Shown: positions 32,271 through 45,018, counted from the stretch's first letter. The stretch is DNA of 64,000 nt from Siphonodentalium dalli (GCA_032622095.1 CP136069.1:204896690-204960689), one strand, 5' to 3'. The notes: generated by a model from the sequence alone, not told the origin. Numbers and translations: made by a program.

Positions 32271-32509
32271 AACTATGTCTTTTGGCCACCTCTGATTTCA
32301 CACCAGATGATGTAACATTGTGCCATTGTGAGCAACAACACCACCTACAGAATAAGATTGGCTCTTCTTAATGATTCCCCAGTAACAGAGTTATGGAGGT
32401 GGGGGATGGGGTATATTAGAATTAGCTTGTCCATCCATCTGGCCATCTGTCCATACATCTATAGAACAATTTTTCAGGTCTATATTTTTTTTTAACTATT
32501 AAGTAGCAT

Positions 32510-33640
32510 GGGAATCTGTGACCTCCAGATGAAAGCCATAATTATTTTTCAAACTTCTTTAAAAAACAGGGCCGTCAGCAGCCATCTTGGATTTCAAATT
32601 GGAATCCATCGCTGCAGCCTGCATTAATTGGAGAATTTTTTTGAAAATTTACAGGCATGTTTATGATTAGCTAATTTTGAGTAATTTTCGATGAAAAACA
32701 TGACCGCAGCAACCATCATGGATCTTACTCTATGTCTGACTAAATCCTTTGGCACAGCATATAGACCGCATCCTTTATCCGATTTTTACCAATCGTTACC
32801 AAACTTCATATAGATCTTCAGGGTCACCTCAAATGGGAGTCGTCAATTTTTTTCCGAAACAAAATGGCCACTGGCAGCCATATTGGAATTTACTCTATGC
32901 ATGACTAAATCCTTTGGCACACCCAACAGACCACATCCCTCATCCATTCATTACCAAACTTCATTGCATTTCCGGCGTGACCTCTTGATGGGAGCCATCC
33001 ATTTTTCTGCAATTCTTTTAAAAAAATCATGGCCGCCAATGGCCATCTTGGATTTAAAATTTGAATCCATTGTTGTGCCCTGCAGCTCACATTTATTGCA
33101 GAATTGTTTCGAAAATTTACAGGCTTGTTTTGCATCACCTCTATATAAGAGCTATCAAATTTGAACGATATTAGATTAATACATGGCTGCCAGCATTGTC
33201 GCCAAACTTTATATGGATCTTTTGGGTGATCACTAGATGGGAGCCATCAAATTTTTCCGTACTTCATTGAAAAATATGGCCGCCAGCAGCCATTTTAAAT
33301 TTTAATACATTGCCACACCATGCAGCCCGCATTTATTGAAAATTTATAGATATATTTTGGATCCTCTCCAGATGGGAGTGGTCAAATTTTGAGCCATCTT
33401 GGATTTTACTCAGTGCATGACTAAATCTTTTGACTCGCCCTACTGGCGACCTCTAGATGGGATTTGTTAAAAAACATGGCTGCCCCCACCCATCTTGGAT
33501 TTCAAATTTGAAACCATTGCCGCACCCTGCAGCCCGCATTTATTGAAAATTTACAGGCATGTTTTGGATCGCCTCTAGATAGAAGCTAGCGAATTTGAAT
33601 TATTTTCGATGAAAAACATGGCCTCCTGCAGCCGTCTGCT
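32510..33640. repeat. Dispersed repeat K, tandem-like block
   Basis: At least four degenerate units of AACATGGCCGCCAGCAGCC, CATCTTGGATT, CGCATTTATTG, AATTTACAGGCATGTTTTGG and AGATGGGAGCC, roughly 270 bp apart. Open frames in it are on both strands and not conserved. Confidence 0.8.
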
Positions 33641-33654
33641 TAAATTTCTTGATG

Positions 33655-33760
33655 GTAATATGGTGTGACATTGACGGGTTGAGTTTTATGGTCAACCGAG
33701 TTGCAGTGCGATGAGGTTGAACATAGACTCCAAGCTGTCACACCATGTACCGTCAATTTA
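33655..33760. repeat. Short inverted repeat
   Basis: ATGGTGTGACA, then TTGACGG on the left; TGTCACACCAT, then CCGTCAA on the right. Possibly a small foldback element. Confidence 0.5.
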
Positions 33761-33994
33761 TCACAATAAAATATATGTTCTGCCGACAATCCCAGTCATT
33801 CATAATGTATATGTTCTGTCGACAGTCCCATCACTCATAACTCCCAGTCGTTCATAAAAATCCTTGCTGTCTCTCCATAAGGATGTTCAATGTAAATGAT
33901 ACCATGAAGCAAAAGAGGTGATGGGAACGGTTGTCTTGGTTTCTCTTATGTTTATGACTCGAGGCGTAATCGTGGGATATGTTCATTATGTTGC

Positions 33995-34080
33995 ACTGCT
34001 CTCTGACCAATCAAAGACGGTGTTTCTTACTGGAAGCATGCGCAGAACATAGTAATCTCTTAAAAGGGATGTATAACTAC
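33995..34080 (+). promoter_or_regulatory. Possible promoter: CCAAT box and NRF1-like site
   Basis: GACCAATCA is followed about 35 bp later by GCATGCGCAG, resembling an NRF1 half-palindrome. No transcript start is supported. The call rests on motif spacing only. Confidence 0.25.
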
Positions 34081-34193
34081 TGGTATGTAAACATTAGTGT
34101 TACAGCGATATGTCAACAAACATTGCTGATCATGCCGGTTATTCTCAATCTCTTTTTCAGAATATATTTCATTACTGTTTTCCAGTGTTCATG

Positions 34194-34560
34194 CAAGCCT
34201 ACAAATAGTGTTTCTGTCATTTGCAGAATGAGGTACCCAGAGGGTGAATTTCGTGATTCTATCCTGAAAAGTGGGCTAGCATCACCAAATTCACCTTCTG
34301 GGAACCTCACTCTGCTTATGCCTCAACTGCTATGGGAGACCAAGGATCAGATTAAGTTCCCCAGTTGAAGTTGGTGATGTTCACCCCTCGATTATACATT
34401 TTATCTTCTGCAAATTAGAGGATATAGAAACTTCCCAGAAGGGAAAAGGTAACTAAAAACAATGTTAATTTGAGACTATAGATATTTCCCAAAAGACCTC
34501 CACAGAGGGTGCATTTCACTAAAGTCACCCTCTGAGCAAATGACACTATTTGCAGGCCTG
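34194..34560. mobile_element. Family E element, copy E8
   Basis: CAAGCCTACAAATAGTG at the left, CACTATTTGCAGGCCTG at the right; the second hairpin is shortened. Confidence 0.75.
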
Positions 34561-34564
34561 CAAT

Positions 34565-35640
34565 GTTTAATTGTCCTCCGACGTTTCCGTCGGAGGACTA
34601 TAGAAATGACCCTCGTCCGTGCGTCCGTCCGTCCGTCTGTGCGTCCGAGATTGGGTACCTTCATGGTGTAATCAACTCCTCCTACAGTTTTAAACGTAGA
34701 GATTTGAAACTCTGGGATATTGTTCCTAACATGTTGGTGATTTGCAACATCTATATAGCTAATCAAAAATATAATTTTTTCCATATTTTTGGGGGGGTAT
34801 TCGACTTAGAAATTTGGAACATTTTTGCCTTTTGGATGAGATTGGGTACCTTCATGGTGTAATCAACTCCTCTTACAGTTTTAAACGTAGAGATTTGAAA
34901 CTCTGGGATATTGTTCCTAACATGTTGGTGATTTGCAACATCTATATAGCTAATCAAAAATATAATTTTTTCCATATTTTTGGGGGGGTATTCGACTTAG
35001 AAATTTGGAACATTTTTGCCTTTTGGATGAGATTGGGTACCTTCATGGTGTAATCAACTCCTCTTACAGTTTTAAATGTAGAGATTTGAAACTCTGGGAT
35101 ATTGTTCCTAACATGTTGGTGATTTGCAACATCTATATAGCTAATAAAAAATATCATTTTTTCCATATTTTTGGGGGGTTTTCGACTTAGAAAATTTGGA
35201 ACATTTTTGCCTTTTGGATGAGATTGGGTACCTTCATGGTGTAATCAACTCCTCCTACAGTTTTAAATGTAGAGATTTGAAACTCTGGGATATTGTTCCT
35301 AACATGTTGGTGATTTGCAACATCTATATAGCTAATAAAAAATATCATTTTTTCCATATTTTTGGGGGGTTTTTGACTTAGAAAATTTGGAACATTTTTG
35401 CCTTTTGGATGAGATTGGGTACCTTCATGGTGTAATCAACTCCTCCTACAGTTTTAAATGTAGAGATTTGAAACTTTGGGATATTGTTCCTAACATGTTG
35501 GTGATTTGCAACATCTATATAGATAATATTTTTTTTATGGAGTTATTAACCCTTTTCGACTTAACCCTTTTTTTAATTTCTTTAACAAAGCGGCATCGAC
35601 TTGCCATGTTGTCTGGGGACACTGTGGTCTGCTGACCTTT
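34565..35640. repeat. 191 bp tandem repeat preceded by a CCGTCCGTCC block
   Basis: After a mirrored CCTCCGACG...CGTCGGAGG and a CGTCCGTCCGTC run, units of 191 bp repeat about 4.5 times (GATTGGGTACCTTCATGG, TTTGAAACTCTGGGATATTG). The frames of about 60-100 codons inside it repeat with the unit and are artefacts. Confidence 0.9.
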
Positions 35641-35769
35641 TATTTTACATTTTCATTTGACTTTGATATATTTTTGGACTAATTGCACTTTGATTGGTAA
35701 TGCAGCTGTAACAGTAATGTTTACATAACAATGTTTTCTACATGCAAAATCTCGTTACTGGAAAAATAA

Positions 35770-36189
35770 TTAAAGGACCATTTAATGTTCGAGCCACCAA
35801 TTATTTTATTTATAGTGCTTTGATATACAGTTTTAATAACAATGACATAAAATATTCTTAAAATACTATAATTCTTCACCATTTGGAACGTCTGTGTCTC
35901 AGAAGGTGCCCATAGAGTAATAGCTGAAATCATAGAATCATTTCACCCGTCTCGATCCCAGAATGCAACAGAATTAAAAATATAGTGTTATTCCCCTTCC
36001 ATTTTAAAATAATAGATTTTGCAGTAACTAAAGCACAGATAACTCGCTGATATAACTCAACAAAAACAACATGTTCACGGTTTATTACTAATACAATGTT
36101 TTGGAGCTTCCTCTTTCAAATAATATATTATATGGCATATATTTGAATATAATGTGATCTGGGGGTTTGAAAATTAAGTGGGCCTTTAA
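35770..36189. mobile_element. Family I TTAA element, copy 2
   Basis: TTAA then AGGACCATTTAATGTTCGAG at the left; GTTTGAAAATTAAGTGGGCC before TTAA at the right. Intact and uninterrupted, unlike copy 1. Confidence 0.75.
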
Positions 36190-36279
36190 CCCAAGCGGGT
36201 CTTTGTAAATAAAATAGAAGGCAAACTGGTGATGCTATATTAATGTTTGCCAGAATATGATGATGTTAACAATGAAACA

Positions 36280-36570
36280 TTACCAGGCCTCAAAATATGG
36301 TGCTGGACATTTGCAGAATGAGATCCCCATCAGGCTAGCATCACTAATTAAAACCTCCCAGGATCTCATTCTGCTTAGGCCTCATCTGCTCTGGAAGGTA
36401 TCTTTATTATCAAATTAACATGTTTTTTAGTTTCTTTAGAAACTTCTTATAAATGGAAAATTTATTTTTATTTTTTAGTTTAGGTTTTCTATATTCCCAA
36501 ATTGGCAGATGACAATGCATAATCGAGGTGCCCAATGGGTGCACGTCACCACCTTCACCATCTGGGATTC
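36280..36570. mobile_element. Family E fragment, copy E9
   Basis: GCCTCAAAATATGGTGCTGG, GCAGAATGAGATCCCC and the central TAATCGAGGTGCCCAATGGG block. Confidence 0.65.
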
Positions 36571-36779
36571 CTGGGACTTATCTATCGATTTTGCACATAT
36601 TCCGCTGTAGAAAATGGCATTGCTCTTTATAAACAACAATTTTATATTATTTAAATTCAATGCCAAATTAAATGGTGTATCAAAATACATATCACTATGG
36701 AAGGGGTGGGTCACGTTGATGTATATACCTATTTATATTAATAAGCCTGTGGGATTGGGCAATTTGCGACGGATCAGCT

Positions 36780-37230
36780 CAGATCAATATTAATAATGAT
36801 ATCCTTTGGCACACCCAAAAGGCCACATCCCTCATCCAATCATTACCAAACTTCATATGAATTTTCGGGGTAACCTCTAGATGGCCCGGGAGCCATACAT
36901 TTTTCCGAAATTCATTAAAAAAACATGGCCACCAGCAGCCATCTCGGATTTCAAATTTGAATCCATTACCGCACCCTGCAGCTCACATTTATTGTGGAAT
37001 TGTTTTGAAAATTTACAGGCATGTTTTGGATCACCTCAAAATAAGAGCTATCGAATTTGAATTTTTTTCTATTATAAACATGGCCACTGGCAGCCATCTT
37101 GAATTTTACTCTTTGCATGACTAAATCCTTTGCCACACCCTACAGACCACATCCCTCACCTGATCATCACCAAACTTCATATGGATCTTTTGGATGACCA
37201 CTAGATTGGGAGCCATCAAATTTTTATTTA
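36780..37230. repeat. Dispersed repeat K, copy 3
   Basis: Same words as 10640-11110 and 32510-33640 (GGCACACCCAAAAGGCC, AACATGGCCACCAGCAGCC, AATTTACAGGCATGTTTTGG). Confidence 0.75.
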
Positions 37231-37299
37231 TTTTGTTGTGAACTGATATGCACGCATGCTCTAAATTCGCTCACTCACACACTAACATGTTGTGTAGCA

Positions 37300-37760
37300 T
37301 TAACCCTTTGAGTGCCAGGTCCGATTTTTGTATCAACCCATATACCCTGTGCCAATGCATTCTCTTATATATGCGAGTCGACCATAGGTCGCCTCGCATA
37401 TATAAGAGAATGCATTGGCCTAACAATTTTTCATCATTTGTTATTATTTTTTACAATTTTAATAATTTTTTCTTATATTCTTTAACAAACTTATTTTGTA
37501 GGTTTAGTGCCAGGGAATCTTACGTTTTTTATGGGCATCAAAATTATTACTATGAATACTTGTTGATAGTTTTGAGTTATAACATGCCCCTAAGGTGTTA
37601 TCGAGTTTGTTTTTAAATTCGCTATAGCATGCTTAAGCATACCCGAAAAAAAATCAACCCCAAATTTTTTTTAAATTTTTTTTTTAAATTTTTTTAGGGC
37701 CGATTTTACACAACGTAAATTAGGGTCAATGAGATCGGCCCCTGGCACTCAAAGGGTTAA
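37300..37760. mobile_element. Family B TTAA element, copy B2
   Basis: TTAA at both ends, CCCTTTGAGTGCCAGG termini, one 69 bp palindrome (37351-37419). The GGTTTAGTGCCAGGGAATCT block and an inner GGGCCGATTTTACA...GAGATCGGCCCC are shared with B3. Confidence 0.88.
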
Positions 37761-37871
37761 TTAGTTAATCAAAGGTGTGTTAGGCTTGTAGTGTATTGCT
37801 TGCTGATTGACATGTATTGATTATTTAAATTTGGTTACAAAAATTAGGGTGCATCACACCGTGATAGTTAA

Positions 37872-38350
37872 GCTGATGGGGTAATTGTCACAAGGCATTG
37901 ATCACATTCGTAGCCAGCTTATTAAATCGATCACAAATGTAGCCAGCTTTTCTATGGCGATCACATTTGTAGCCAGCTTTTCATGCGAGCCTCGAATTAT
38001 AAGATTAGGTTAATCTCATTTTCCTGAGTTGATGGATGATGAAAACCAACTTGAATTTTAATTTGAAATTAATTCATCTAATAATCTGAGGTTTGCGACC
38101 AATGTCGTTATCTAGAATGCTCGAATTATATTCCAATATAAGTTGATAAACGAAGTCAGTTTTGGAGCATGACGTCGACGTCTTAGTCACGAACGCGATG
38201 ACGTCATATTTCGAGGCATATAGAGTATGGAATTAGAAAAGCTGGCTACGAATGTGACCACCGGAGAAATTTAAGCTGGCTACATTTGTGATCGTTTTAA
38301 AAAGCTGGCTACGAATGTGACTGGAGCCTTGTGACAATGACCCCATCGGC
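37872..38350. mobile_element. Mutator-like MITE with perfect 9 bp target duplication
   Basis: Termini of about 49 bp are inverted: GCTGATGGGGTAATTGTCAC and, mirrored, GTGACAATGACCCCATCGGC, each extending to TCACATTCGTAGCCAGCTT. Both sides carry GATAGTTAA (37863-37871 and 38351-38359). A 9 bp duplication and long termini are the Mutator/MULE pattern. Inner subterminal copies of GTAGCCAGCTTTT repeat. The core holds GACGTCGACGTC and TGACGTCA, CRE-like sites. Confidence 0.82.
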
Positions 38351-38673
38351 GATAGTTAAGGGATGGATAACAATAATGAAAATACGAACAAAGTTGATCT
38401 TTTCATGACCACTGTGAAATCTTATTAATTTACATCCAACAGACCAAGGAAATTAGTTTAGCCAGCAATAGGATCGAATGCCCCATAATGTATACCTTTC
38501 TCATATTTAAATTTGCTCAGTACTGTATAATGAAAATAACAAAAATATATCGTCATAAACTCACAATTGAAGAGCGACTTCTATTATTTACCAACGCTCA
38601 TGTCCTGTAGCATTTATACACTATAATGTCATAATCACATTTATATCCCCCCCCCCCCAGAAGAAGATTCTAG

Positions 38674-38790
38674 TTGGACCCATTCTGTAAGACCCCTTTC
38701 CAGGACATATTCCTTCAAGATACTGATCAATATGGAATATCAGGCTTTACAAGATTGACAGTTGGAAAAGTCTACGGGGAAAAGTTTGAG
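38674..38790 (+). CDS. Isolated exon-like segment, 39 codons
   Basis: Between a poly-C tract with gattctag and GAG|gtacat lies an open phase 0 to 0 segment: LDPFCKTPFQDIFLQDTDQY, then GISGFTRLTVGKVYGEKFE. The composition looks protein-like. I do not recognise the family and see no partner exon. An alternative acceptor (cccccag) would add a stop, so the ctag site is assumed. Confidence 0.4.
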
Positions 38791-39399
38791 GTACATGTAT
38801 ATACAGGTATTATTGGCCATGTTTTTTTAATGGGAGATTCAGGGAGATTGATGAGTTTCGCACCTAAGTCATGTGATGCTTCCATTATTCATGACTGTGA
38901 GTTCAAGGTTCCATGAATGATGAGTTTCGCACCCAAGTTATGTGATGCTTCCATTATTAATGATAATGTGAGTTCAAGGTTCCATGAATGAAACTTTGCA
39001 TTAGAACTGTTTGATAAGACATAATTTAAATGGCTTCCATGACATACATGTATTAAATTATTCATGAACTCAATCCTCATGTGCGTGAATTTGAGTACAT
39101 GTGCTGGATTTGATAAGAATGCATATCATTAGTAAGGGTGACTTGGTTTGAGGTGAAAATACATGCTTTTAATATATGGACTGAATTATATTCAATTTCA
39201 AGGATTTTAAAGGGACATAAAGCACTAGCAGTGGGCAAATGTGAAAAATCAAAAAGGTTTGTAAATCTACCACCACAAAATACTAGTAACATTCAGTTTA
39301 TTTGTATGTTGGGCTACATATGGGCCCCAAAACGGCTGGACTCTCGGAGCGGGAAACAAATTGTACACAAGGGTCAATTGACACGGAATGTTATGGGAT

Positions 39400-40255
39400 A
39401 ACATGACTTAAAGGGGCAATAATAAACAATGTTAATTAAATAATTAATCATATACCAAAAATGGTTGGAACATGGTCATTGGACATTGGTATACATGGTA
39501 AATCCGGGGAGTACCATTGGACAGATGCTAGTGACCATGAGGGGGGGGCTTAAAAATTATATCATATATGGGTAGTAAAATCTGTTCCTTGTTAGTTTAG
39601 ATGATATGCAGGAAAATTGGTACACAGGGGTCACCTGACCAGGGGAGTATGATATAGGCGCCTTTTACCTCAGATAACCTTTAGAGCATTTATTATCAGT
39701 TCAGAAGATATGTGGGAAAATTGGCACATCGAGGTAATTTGACTCGGGGAGTGTCATAGGATAGGTTCCATTGACCTCAGGTGACTGAAGAGGCACTAAT
39801 AATTGGCAGTAAAGAGCGTTTTATCAGCTTAAAAGATAGAGGTAATTTGACATGGGGAGTGTCATGGGATAGGTGCTGTTGACCTCATATGACTTAGAAG
39901 ATGCATTATTAATTAGCAATAAAGAGCGTTTATTACCAACTTAAAATAATGAGGTAATTTGACACAGGGGTTTCATGAGATAGCTGCCGTTGACCTCATA
40001 ATATGACTTAGAAGATGCACTGATATTTAGCAATAAAGGGCGTTTATTGTCAACTTCAAAGATATATAGAGGTAATTTGACACAGGGAGTGTCATGGGAT
40101 CAGTGTTGTTGACCTCAGCTGACTTAAAGAGGTGCTAATAATTAGAATAAAGAGCATGTGTTATCAACTTAAAAGATAGAGGTAACTTTATTCGGAGAGT
40201 GTCGTGCATTGGGTCCCAGCTAGTTGACTTGAAGAGCCACTGATAATTTACTATT
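39400..40255. repeat. Degenerate tandem repeat of about 120-130 bp units
   Basis: Units share GAGGTAATTTGACACGGGG, AGTGTCATGGGATAG, TTGACCTCA and AATAAAGAGCGTTTATT. Divergence is high; about six units. Confidence 0.8.
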
Positions 40256-40742
40256 TCTTTACCCAATAAACGCCGTGTACCGCAGCTATTTATTAATAAA
40301 TGAGAATTTGGTCCCCCAAAAATATAGGCTATTTTATGTTTACATGCTTAGCGAGCCATTGGATATGCAGCTAATCCAAATGGCCTGATTCCAATGCAAC
40401 AAAGAAAACAATCATGTATGCTTGATTAGCTTGGGGATTCCAGCACTGATGTTTTATTTAATATGGGATGTCTTGATTGTCCTATCAAAATCTGCAATCA
40501 AAAATAACGTACTAATCTAATTCAACTGACCGTGATAGGACAGTACTAGCTATCGATACTCAATAAAATCTACCTCCAGATTTGTATGCAGGTGATTACT
40601 TGGTCAGTGGGATGGATGTTCATCCGATCATAAAATATACGAGAGTGTGGTCTAATAAGACATGTTTTTATTTAGCTTATATAAATTTAAGTTGATCGTG
40701 ATTTTATACTGTGTAATTTAAAAATAAATTTATTTTATTCAC
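40256..40742. other. Stretch without recognised features
   Basis: No transposon ends, arrays or exon borders seen. Confidence 0.5.
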
Positions 40743-40910
40743 TTGGATTATGTTCTTGCTGACACTGAAAACCATCAGAAAGCGATTGATTCAAGATCAT
40801 TCAAGGCGCTGATGGAATGGGGCCGTACTCTCGAACCCCCTATACGTAAATTGCTACTTTCGTTTTCTCATTTCCGGTCACGATTTTGTTTTGAGTGCCG
40901 AATTTTGCAG
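40743..40910 (+). CDS. Possible 5' exon ending at a strong donor
   Basis: A relatively CpG-rich segment is open from TTG at 40743 and ends TTTTGCAG|gtaagt. An in-frame ATG at 40813 would give MEWGRTLEPPIRKLLLSFSH and 13 further residues. It could equally be a 5' UTR exon. No acceptor is needed if it is a first exon. Weak support. Confidence 0.25.
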
Positions 40911-41060
40911 GTAAGTTTTATAACAATTATCATCGTTCTGTATCGTTTTGAAACCAACCAAGGCATAACTACCAATAACGATTTATTTATATATCTTTGT
41001 ATATGCTTAGAATCACTTAAACATCTCTTGATATTATCAGTTCATAAATTACATGATTAA

Positions 41061-43460
41061 AACGAGTTAAAATTAAGCGTGACGTAACAATCAAGTACAA
41101 ATGGCGCGATAAATTGACTCCCCTGATTTCGTGGGTGTTCAACTTCGAGCCAATGCAGCTGCTATTATTGTTTTATATACCCAATATATTTGGGTGCTTC
41201 AAACCTAAATGGGGGAAATCCACAACAAGCAATGAAGCATGCTTGATGCCTGTGTTTATAAATGTAAGAAGTTCGTAAAGAAATGTTTCTAATAGTGAGT
41301 TTGTGGTTGGTGCCTTGCCCTTGGGCTCGGATTTTACCATCATGCCACGTGACCAGTTTAATATTTCTTGCCATTGAGTACCTCAATTAATGAATCAGTG
41401 TCGTTGAGTACCTCGCTTAATGATATCTTGGACCAGGATCACATTTCTGAATGCAAACTCAATGCAACTATACTCAATGATGGATATTTTATATACCATC
41501 AAATGATTTAATTGTAAGGTGTGTCTTTAGACTTTGTCACACCGGTATCTGGCCCCATAAGAAGACGGCCACAAATCAGCTTAATTTGATTGCATTAAAT
41601 TAGTGTTTAAACTGTTTATGTTGTCTATATATATATATTCATTGTGAAGTCACCAACTTAATTTGATTGAAATTGATTAGTATTTATGAAGGATAATTGT
41701 GAAGCCCACAATGTTCTATTGTTATAACAACACAAAGAAACACACCTAGATCATGATGAAACAATTGCTTTCCATAATCGATCCACACCAGCCACATACA
41801 ACCTGTCTCTCCAACACGTCATGATGACAATCCAAGACCATCCTTGGAAACATTGTAGAATGCTACAGACAACCTCAACACCTGCCATGCTCTTCTTCAA
41901 CCTGTCCTGTCCCTTTGAGCAACTAGCCAGTCAATAACCACCAACAAAGCACCTCGTAAGACCTCTACCTGAGACATTGATTTGATTTTTTCCCCGACTG
42001 ATGCACATTTGAGTCCAACATTTTACCGTAATTTGGATAATATTAAAATTCGAAATTTATCCAAAAACAATTAATTTCATTTGTTAATGTTATATGTTAT
42101 TTTGTGATTATTATTATCAGTTTCATGTCAGAAAATAAATAAATTCACATGGGGCCATCTTTGTATGCGGCCGATTTCTTGCGGGGCCGACTTCTCCTGT
42201 ATTCGTCACACAAGCTTGCATTTTCATTTTGTTTTGGAAATTGGAAAATAAATTTAGCAGACAATATGAGGAATCTTGTTTAACTGTGAGACTTCGTTAA
42301 GCCGGGTAGTCAGCCGCATTAATTCATTAAATTGGTTACTGAACAGGGAAGAATCCAGAGATAATTTGGGGACACCTGTTTCCAGAAGTGGATATATACA
42401 TGTATCCCCATATAACTTTATAAGGCTCTATGCCAAAACCAACACAGATACAGATACTAATATTATAAATATGACATAATATTTCTGATTTCAAAATTAA
42501 ACATGCAAATAAAGGCTCTATTGCAACTGCAGATATTTTATTTACATAGCATATTGTTGAATTGCCTTGGAAAATTCAGGTTGACTCAATACTGTCCACT
42601 AGGAATTTGGGGACATTTGAGCTTCTTGAGTTTGTGCGCCCATACCTGTAACAGGTATCAAAATGAAATTTCCCTGGTACTGAACCACACATCGCATAGT
42701 AACCCCATCAGCCTTACTAAGTGCACAAAATTTGTGTAATTTAGTATCTCAAGTTTGGAGAGTCCCACTAGAACCAAAGAACTATATTGTGAACGGTGTG
42801 ATTTGATTCAATGATTATTTTATCAACACAAAAGCACGGTGTGATTTGATTGAATGATTATTTTATCAACACAAAAGTCTTAACGCACATGGATGACATT
42901 ATGACAACACACATGACAAGTTAAACACAAGAGTTCCAATTTACTGCGATTTTGTCTTGTATCTTGTGAAAATTGTCAACAAAATTACCGCTCTAATTCT
43001 TCATCCTGTCGTAAAGGTTTTTTGTGTGGGAATTTTTCTCAAAGCACATATGAAATTTGACTTTGGGGCAATCAGTTTCATCATTTTGGCTTGAAAACCC
43101 CAGCTAAACATAGAAAACCACAGACTATTACCCAGTCGTGACAGAGTCAGAAAGGAAGTATGACTGGTGGGCGCTCTGGCAGAGATTGAGTTAATGCTGA
43201 GCTATCATGGCCAAATTTGCCAATGCCTGAATCTTTTTTTTTGTTTGAAAATGACCAAAGAAATTTCATTTGGCCAAACCTTTTTGATTGCTGACTATAG
43301 TCTTGAAACTTTTTGGCCAAATACTAAAATAGTTTTTGTAGTTCCCACTACATGTTCCATTGTCATTTAAAAAAAATTGTCAAACTCAAAATATATCAAT
43401 TACTTTTCTGCATTTGTTTTATATTTTTTTTTTTCAGTGTCTGTTTTCTCAAATCATGAT
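41061..43460. other. Long stretch with little structure
   Basis: Only a roughly 55 bp direct duplication (about 42793-42878, GTGTGATTTGATT and CAATGATTATTTTATCAAC) and scattered short frames without splice support. Confidence 0.45.
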
Positions 43461-43469
43461 CCCACATAT

Positions 43470-43668
43470 AACCATTTCATTACGGGGGCTGTGCTGGTGT
43501 AGCAATGAATACCCTGTGCCAGTGCATTCTCTTATATATGTGAGTCTCCCATAGGGAGCCTCCCATACATAAGAGAATACACTGGCTTCAAGATCAAGGT
43601 AAATATCGTTAGGCAAATGCATTGGGTTTTCGCAATATTTCAGGAAGCTCCGGTCACAAAATTGTTAA
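43470..43668. mobile_element. Family C copy, degraded, copy C4
   Basis: CATTTCATTACGGGGGCTGT then GCTGGTGTAGCA at the left, CAGGAAGCTCCGGTCA at the right. Variant hairpins with TCTCCCATAGGGAGCC. Confidence 0.65.
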
Positions 43669-44021
43669 GTTTTTCAATTTTGCCAAAGTTTCTGAAAAAT
43701 AGCCAAACAAATTGAGAATTGCCAAAAAATTAGCCAAAAGAATTTTCATGCCAGTGTGAACCCTGATTATAATAATTGTCACTAGTCATTATTTTGTCGA
43801 TTCTGCTTGAATACCACCCCTCCCACTAAAGCTCAACACCCTAAGTCCCCCTTACCTTGCTTTTGAGTATTATGCATTGAAGCACAATTCAAATTTCTCA
43901 ATAACTGAATTGTGTTTTAAATAGCACTCTTATTTCTGGCTTGTAAATTATGGGAGGCCAAATTCACATTAATTGTGCAGTTATTTTTTAAATTAATTCT
44001 TCTGTTCAATTATTATAACAG

Positions 44022-44072
44022 TCACATCGCTGTCAGATGACCAGTAGTCCCTTGGGAAGCAATTTAATTTTG
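44022..44072 (+). CDS. Possible small exon, 17 codons
   Basis: Follows attataacag and ends before TTTTG|gtgagt. Phase 0 to 0, reading SHRCQMTSSPLGSNLIL; an ATG at 44037 could be a start. Too short to assign. It is upstream of, and on the same strand as, the gene ending at 59.4 kb. Confidence 0.25.
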
Positions 44073-44138
44073 GTGAGTGTTTTCTTTCAATCCAGCAGGA
44101 TGTTCCTTGGAACAATTTTCCGCATTTTTAATAGTAAG

Positions 44139-44360
44139 CAGGCCTCAAAATATGGTGCCGGACATCAGCAGAGCGTTAATTTAGTGACATTACCATGCAC
44201 AGTGCTAGCATCATGCACCAAATTCATCATCTGGGGACCTCGTTCTGCATTGCCTCATCTGCTATGGGAGTCCTGGACATAGGTTTAAGTTCCCACTGCA
44301 AATGGTGAAGATGGTGATCATTGGGCACCTCGATTATGCATTGTGTTGTCTGCCAATTGA
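44139..44360. mobile_element. Family E fragment, copy E10
   Basis: GCCTCAAAATATGGTGCCGG, CATCTGGGGACCTCGTTCTG and CACCTCGATTATGCATTGTG; cut off at 44360 where family G copy G1 begins. Confidence 0.65.
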
Positions 44361-44815
44361 GACCCGCCATATCAAATCCAGTCGTAAGTCGGGATTTTTT
44401 TACCCTGTGCCAATGCATTATCTTATATATGCGAGTCGACCATAGGTCGCCTCGCATATATAAGAGAATGCATTGGCCTAACAAATTTTTATCATTTAAA
44501 AAAAATAAATGTTTCTTAAAATTTTTAGGACATAAAATAAAAAACATCCATTACCCTGCAGGGAGCCCCACACATATATATAAAAGCATATAGAAGAGTG
44601 TTGTCTGCTCATGTTTGTCTGGGGCTCTGTATGGGTGAAATTATAAAATTGTTAAAGAATACAAGAACAAATTATTAAAATTGTAAAAAATTGTTAGGCC
44701 AATGCATTCTCTTATATATGCGAGGCGACCTATGGTCGACTCGCATATATAAGAGAATGCATTGGCACAGGGTAAAAAAAAATCCCGACTTACGACTGGA
44801 TTTGATATGGCGGGT
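44361..44815. mobile_element. Family G element, copy G1
   Basis: Ends GACCCGCCATATCAAATCC and its mirror, extending to CAGTCGTAAGTC. It contains palindromes at 44409-44477 and 44698-44766 and a central GGAGCCCCACACATATATA block. It interrupts a family E copy (44139-44360 and 44816-45018), but with a lost terminal base and no clear target duplication. Confidence 0.8.
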
Positions 44816-45018
44816 TTTTTTGGGGATGCAGAGAAGCTTAACCTAAAAACGAATCTTTGTGAAGAAGTTTCTAAAGAAACTAAAAAACTTGCTAACTTGA
44901 TTATAAAGATACTTTCCAAAGAAGATGAGACCTAAGCAGAATGAGGTCCCCAGAGGGTGAATTTAGTGATACTAGCCTGCTGTGCGAGGTAGCATCTAAA
45001 TTCACCCTCTGGAGATCC
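44816..45018. mobile_element. Family E fragment, copy E11
   Basis: Contains GATGAGACCTAAGCAGAATG and the second family E hairpin; truncated at CTCTGGAGATCC. Confidence 0.65.

Noticed and set aside
34563-35635. Five similar frames of about 60-100 codons as a gene family
   Set aside because: They repeat with the 191 bp unit and occur on both strands; no start or splice logic.
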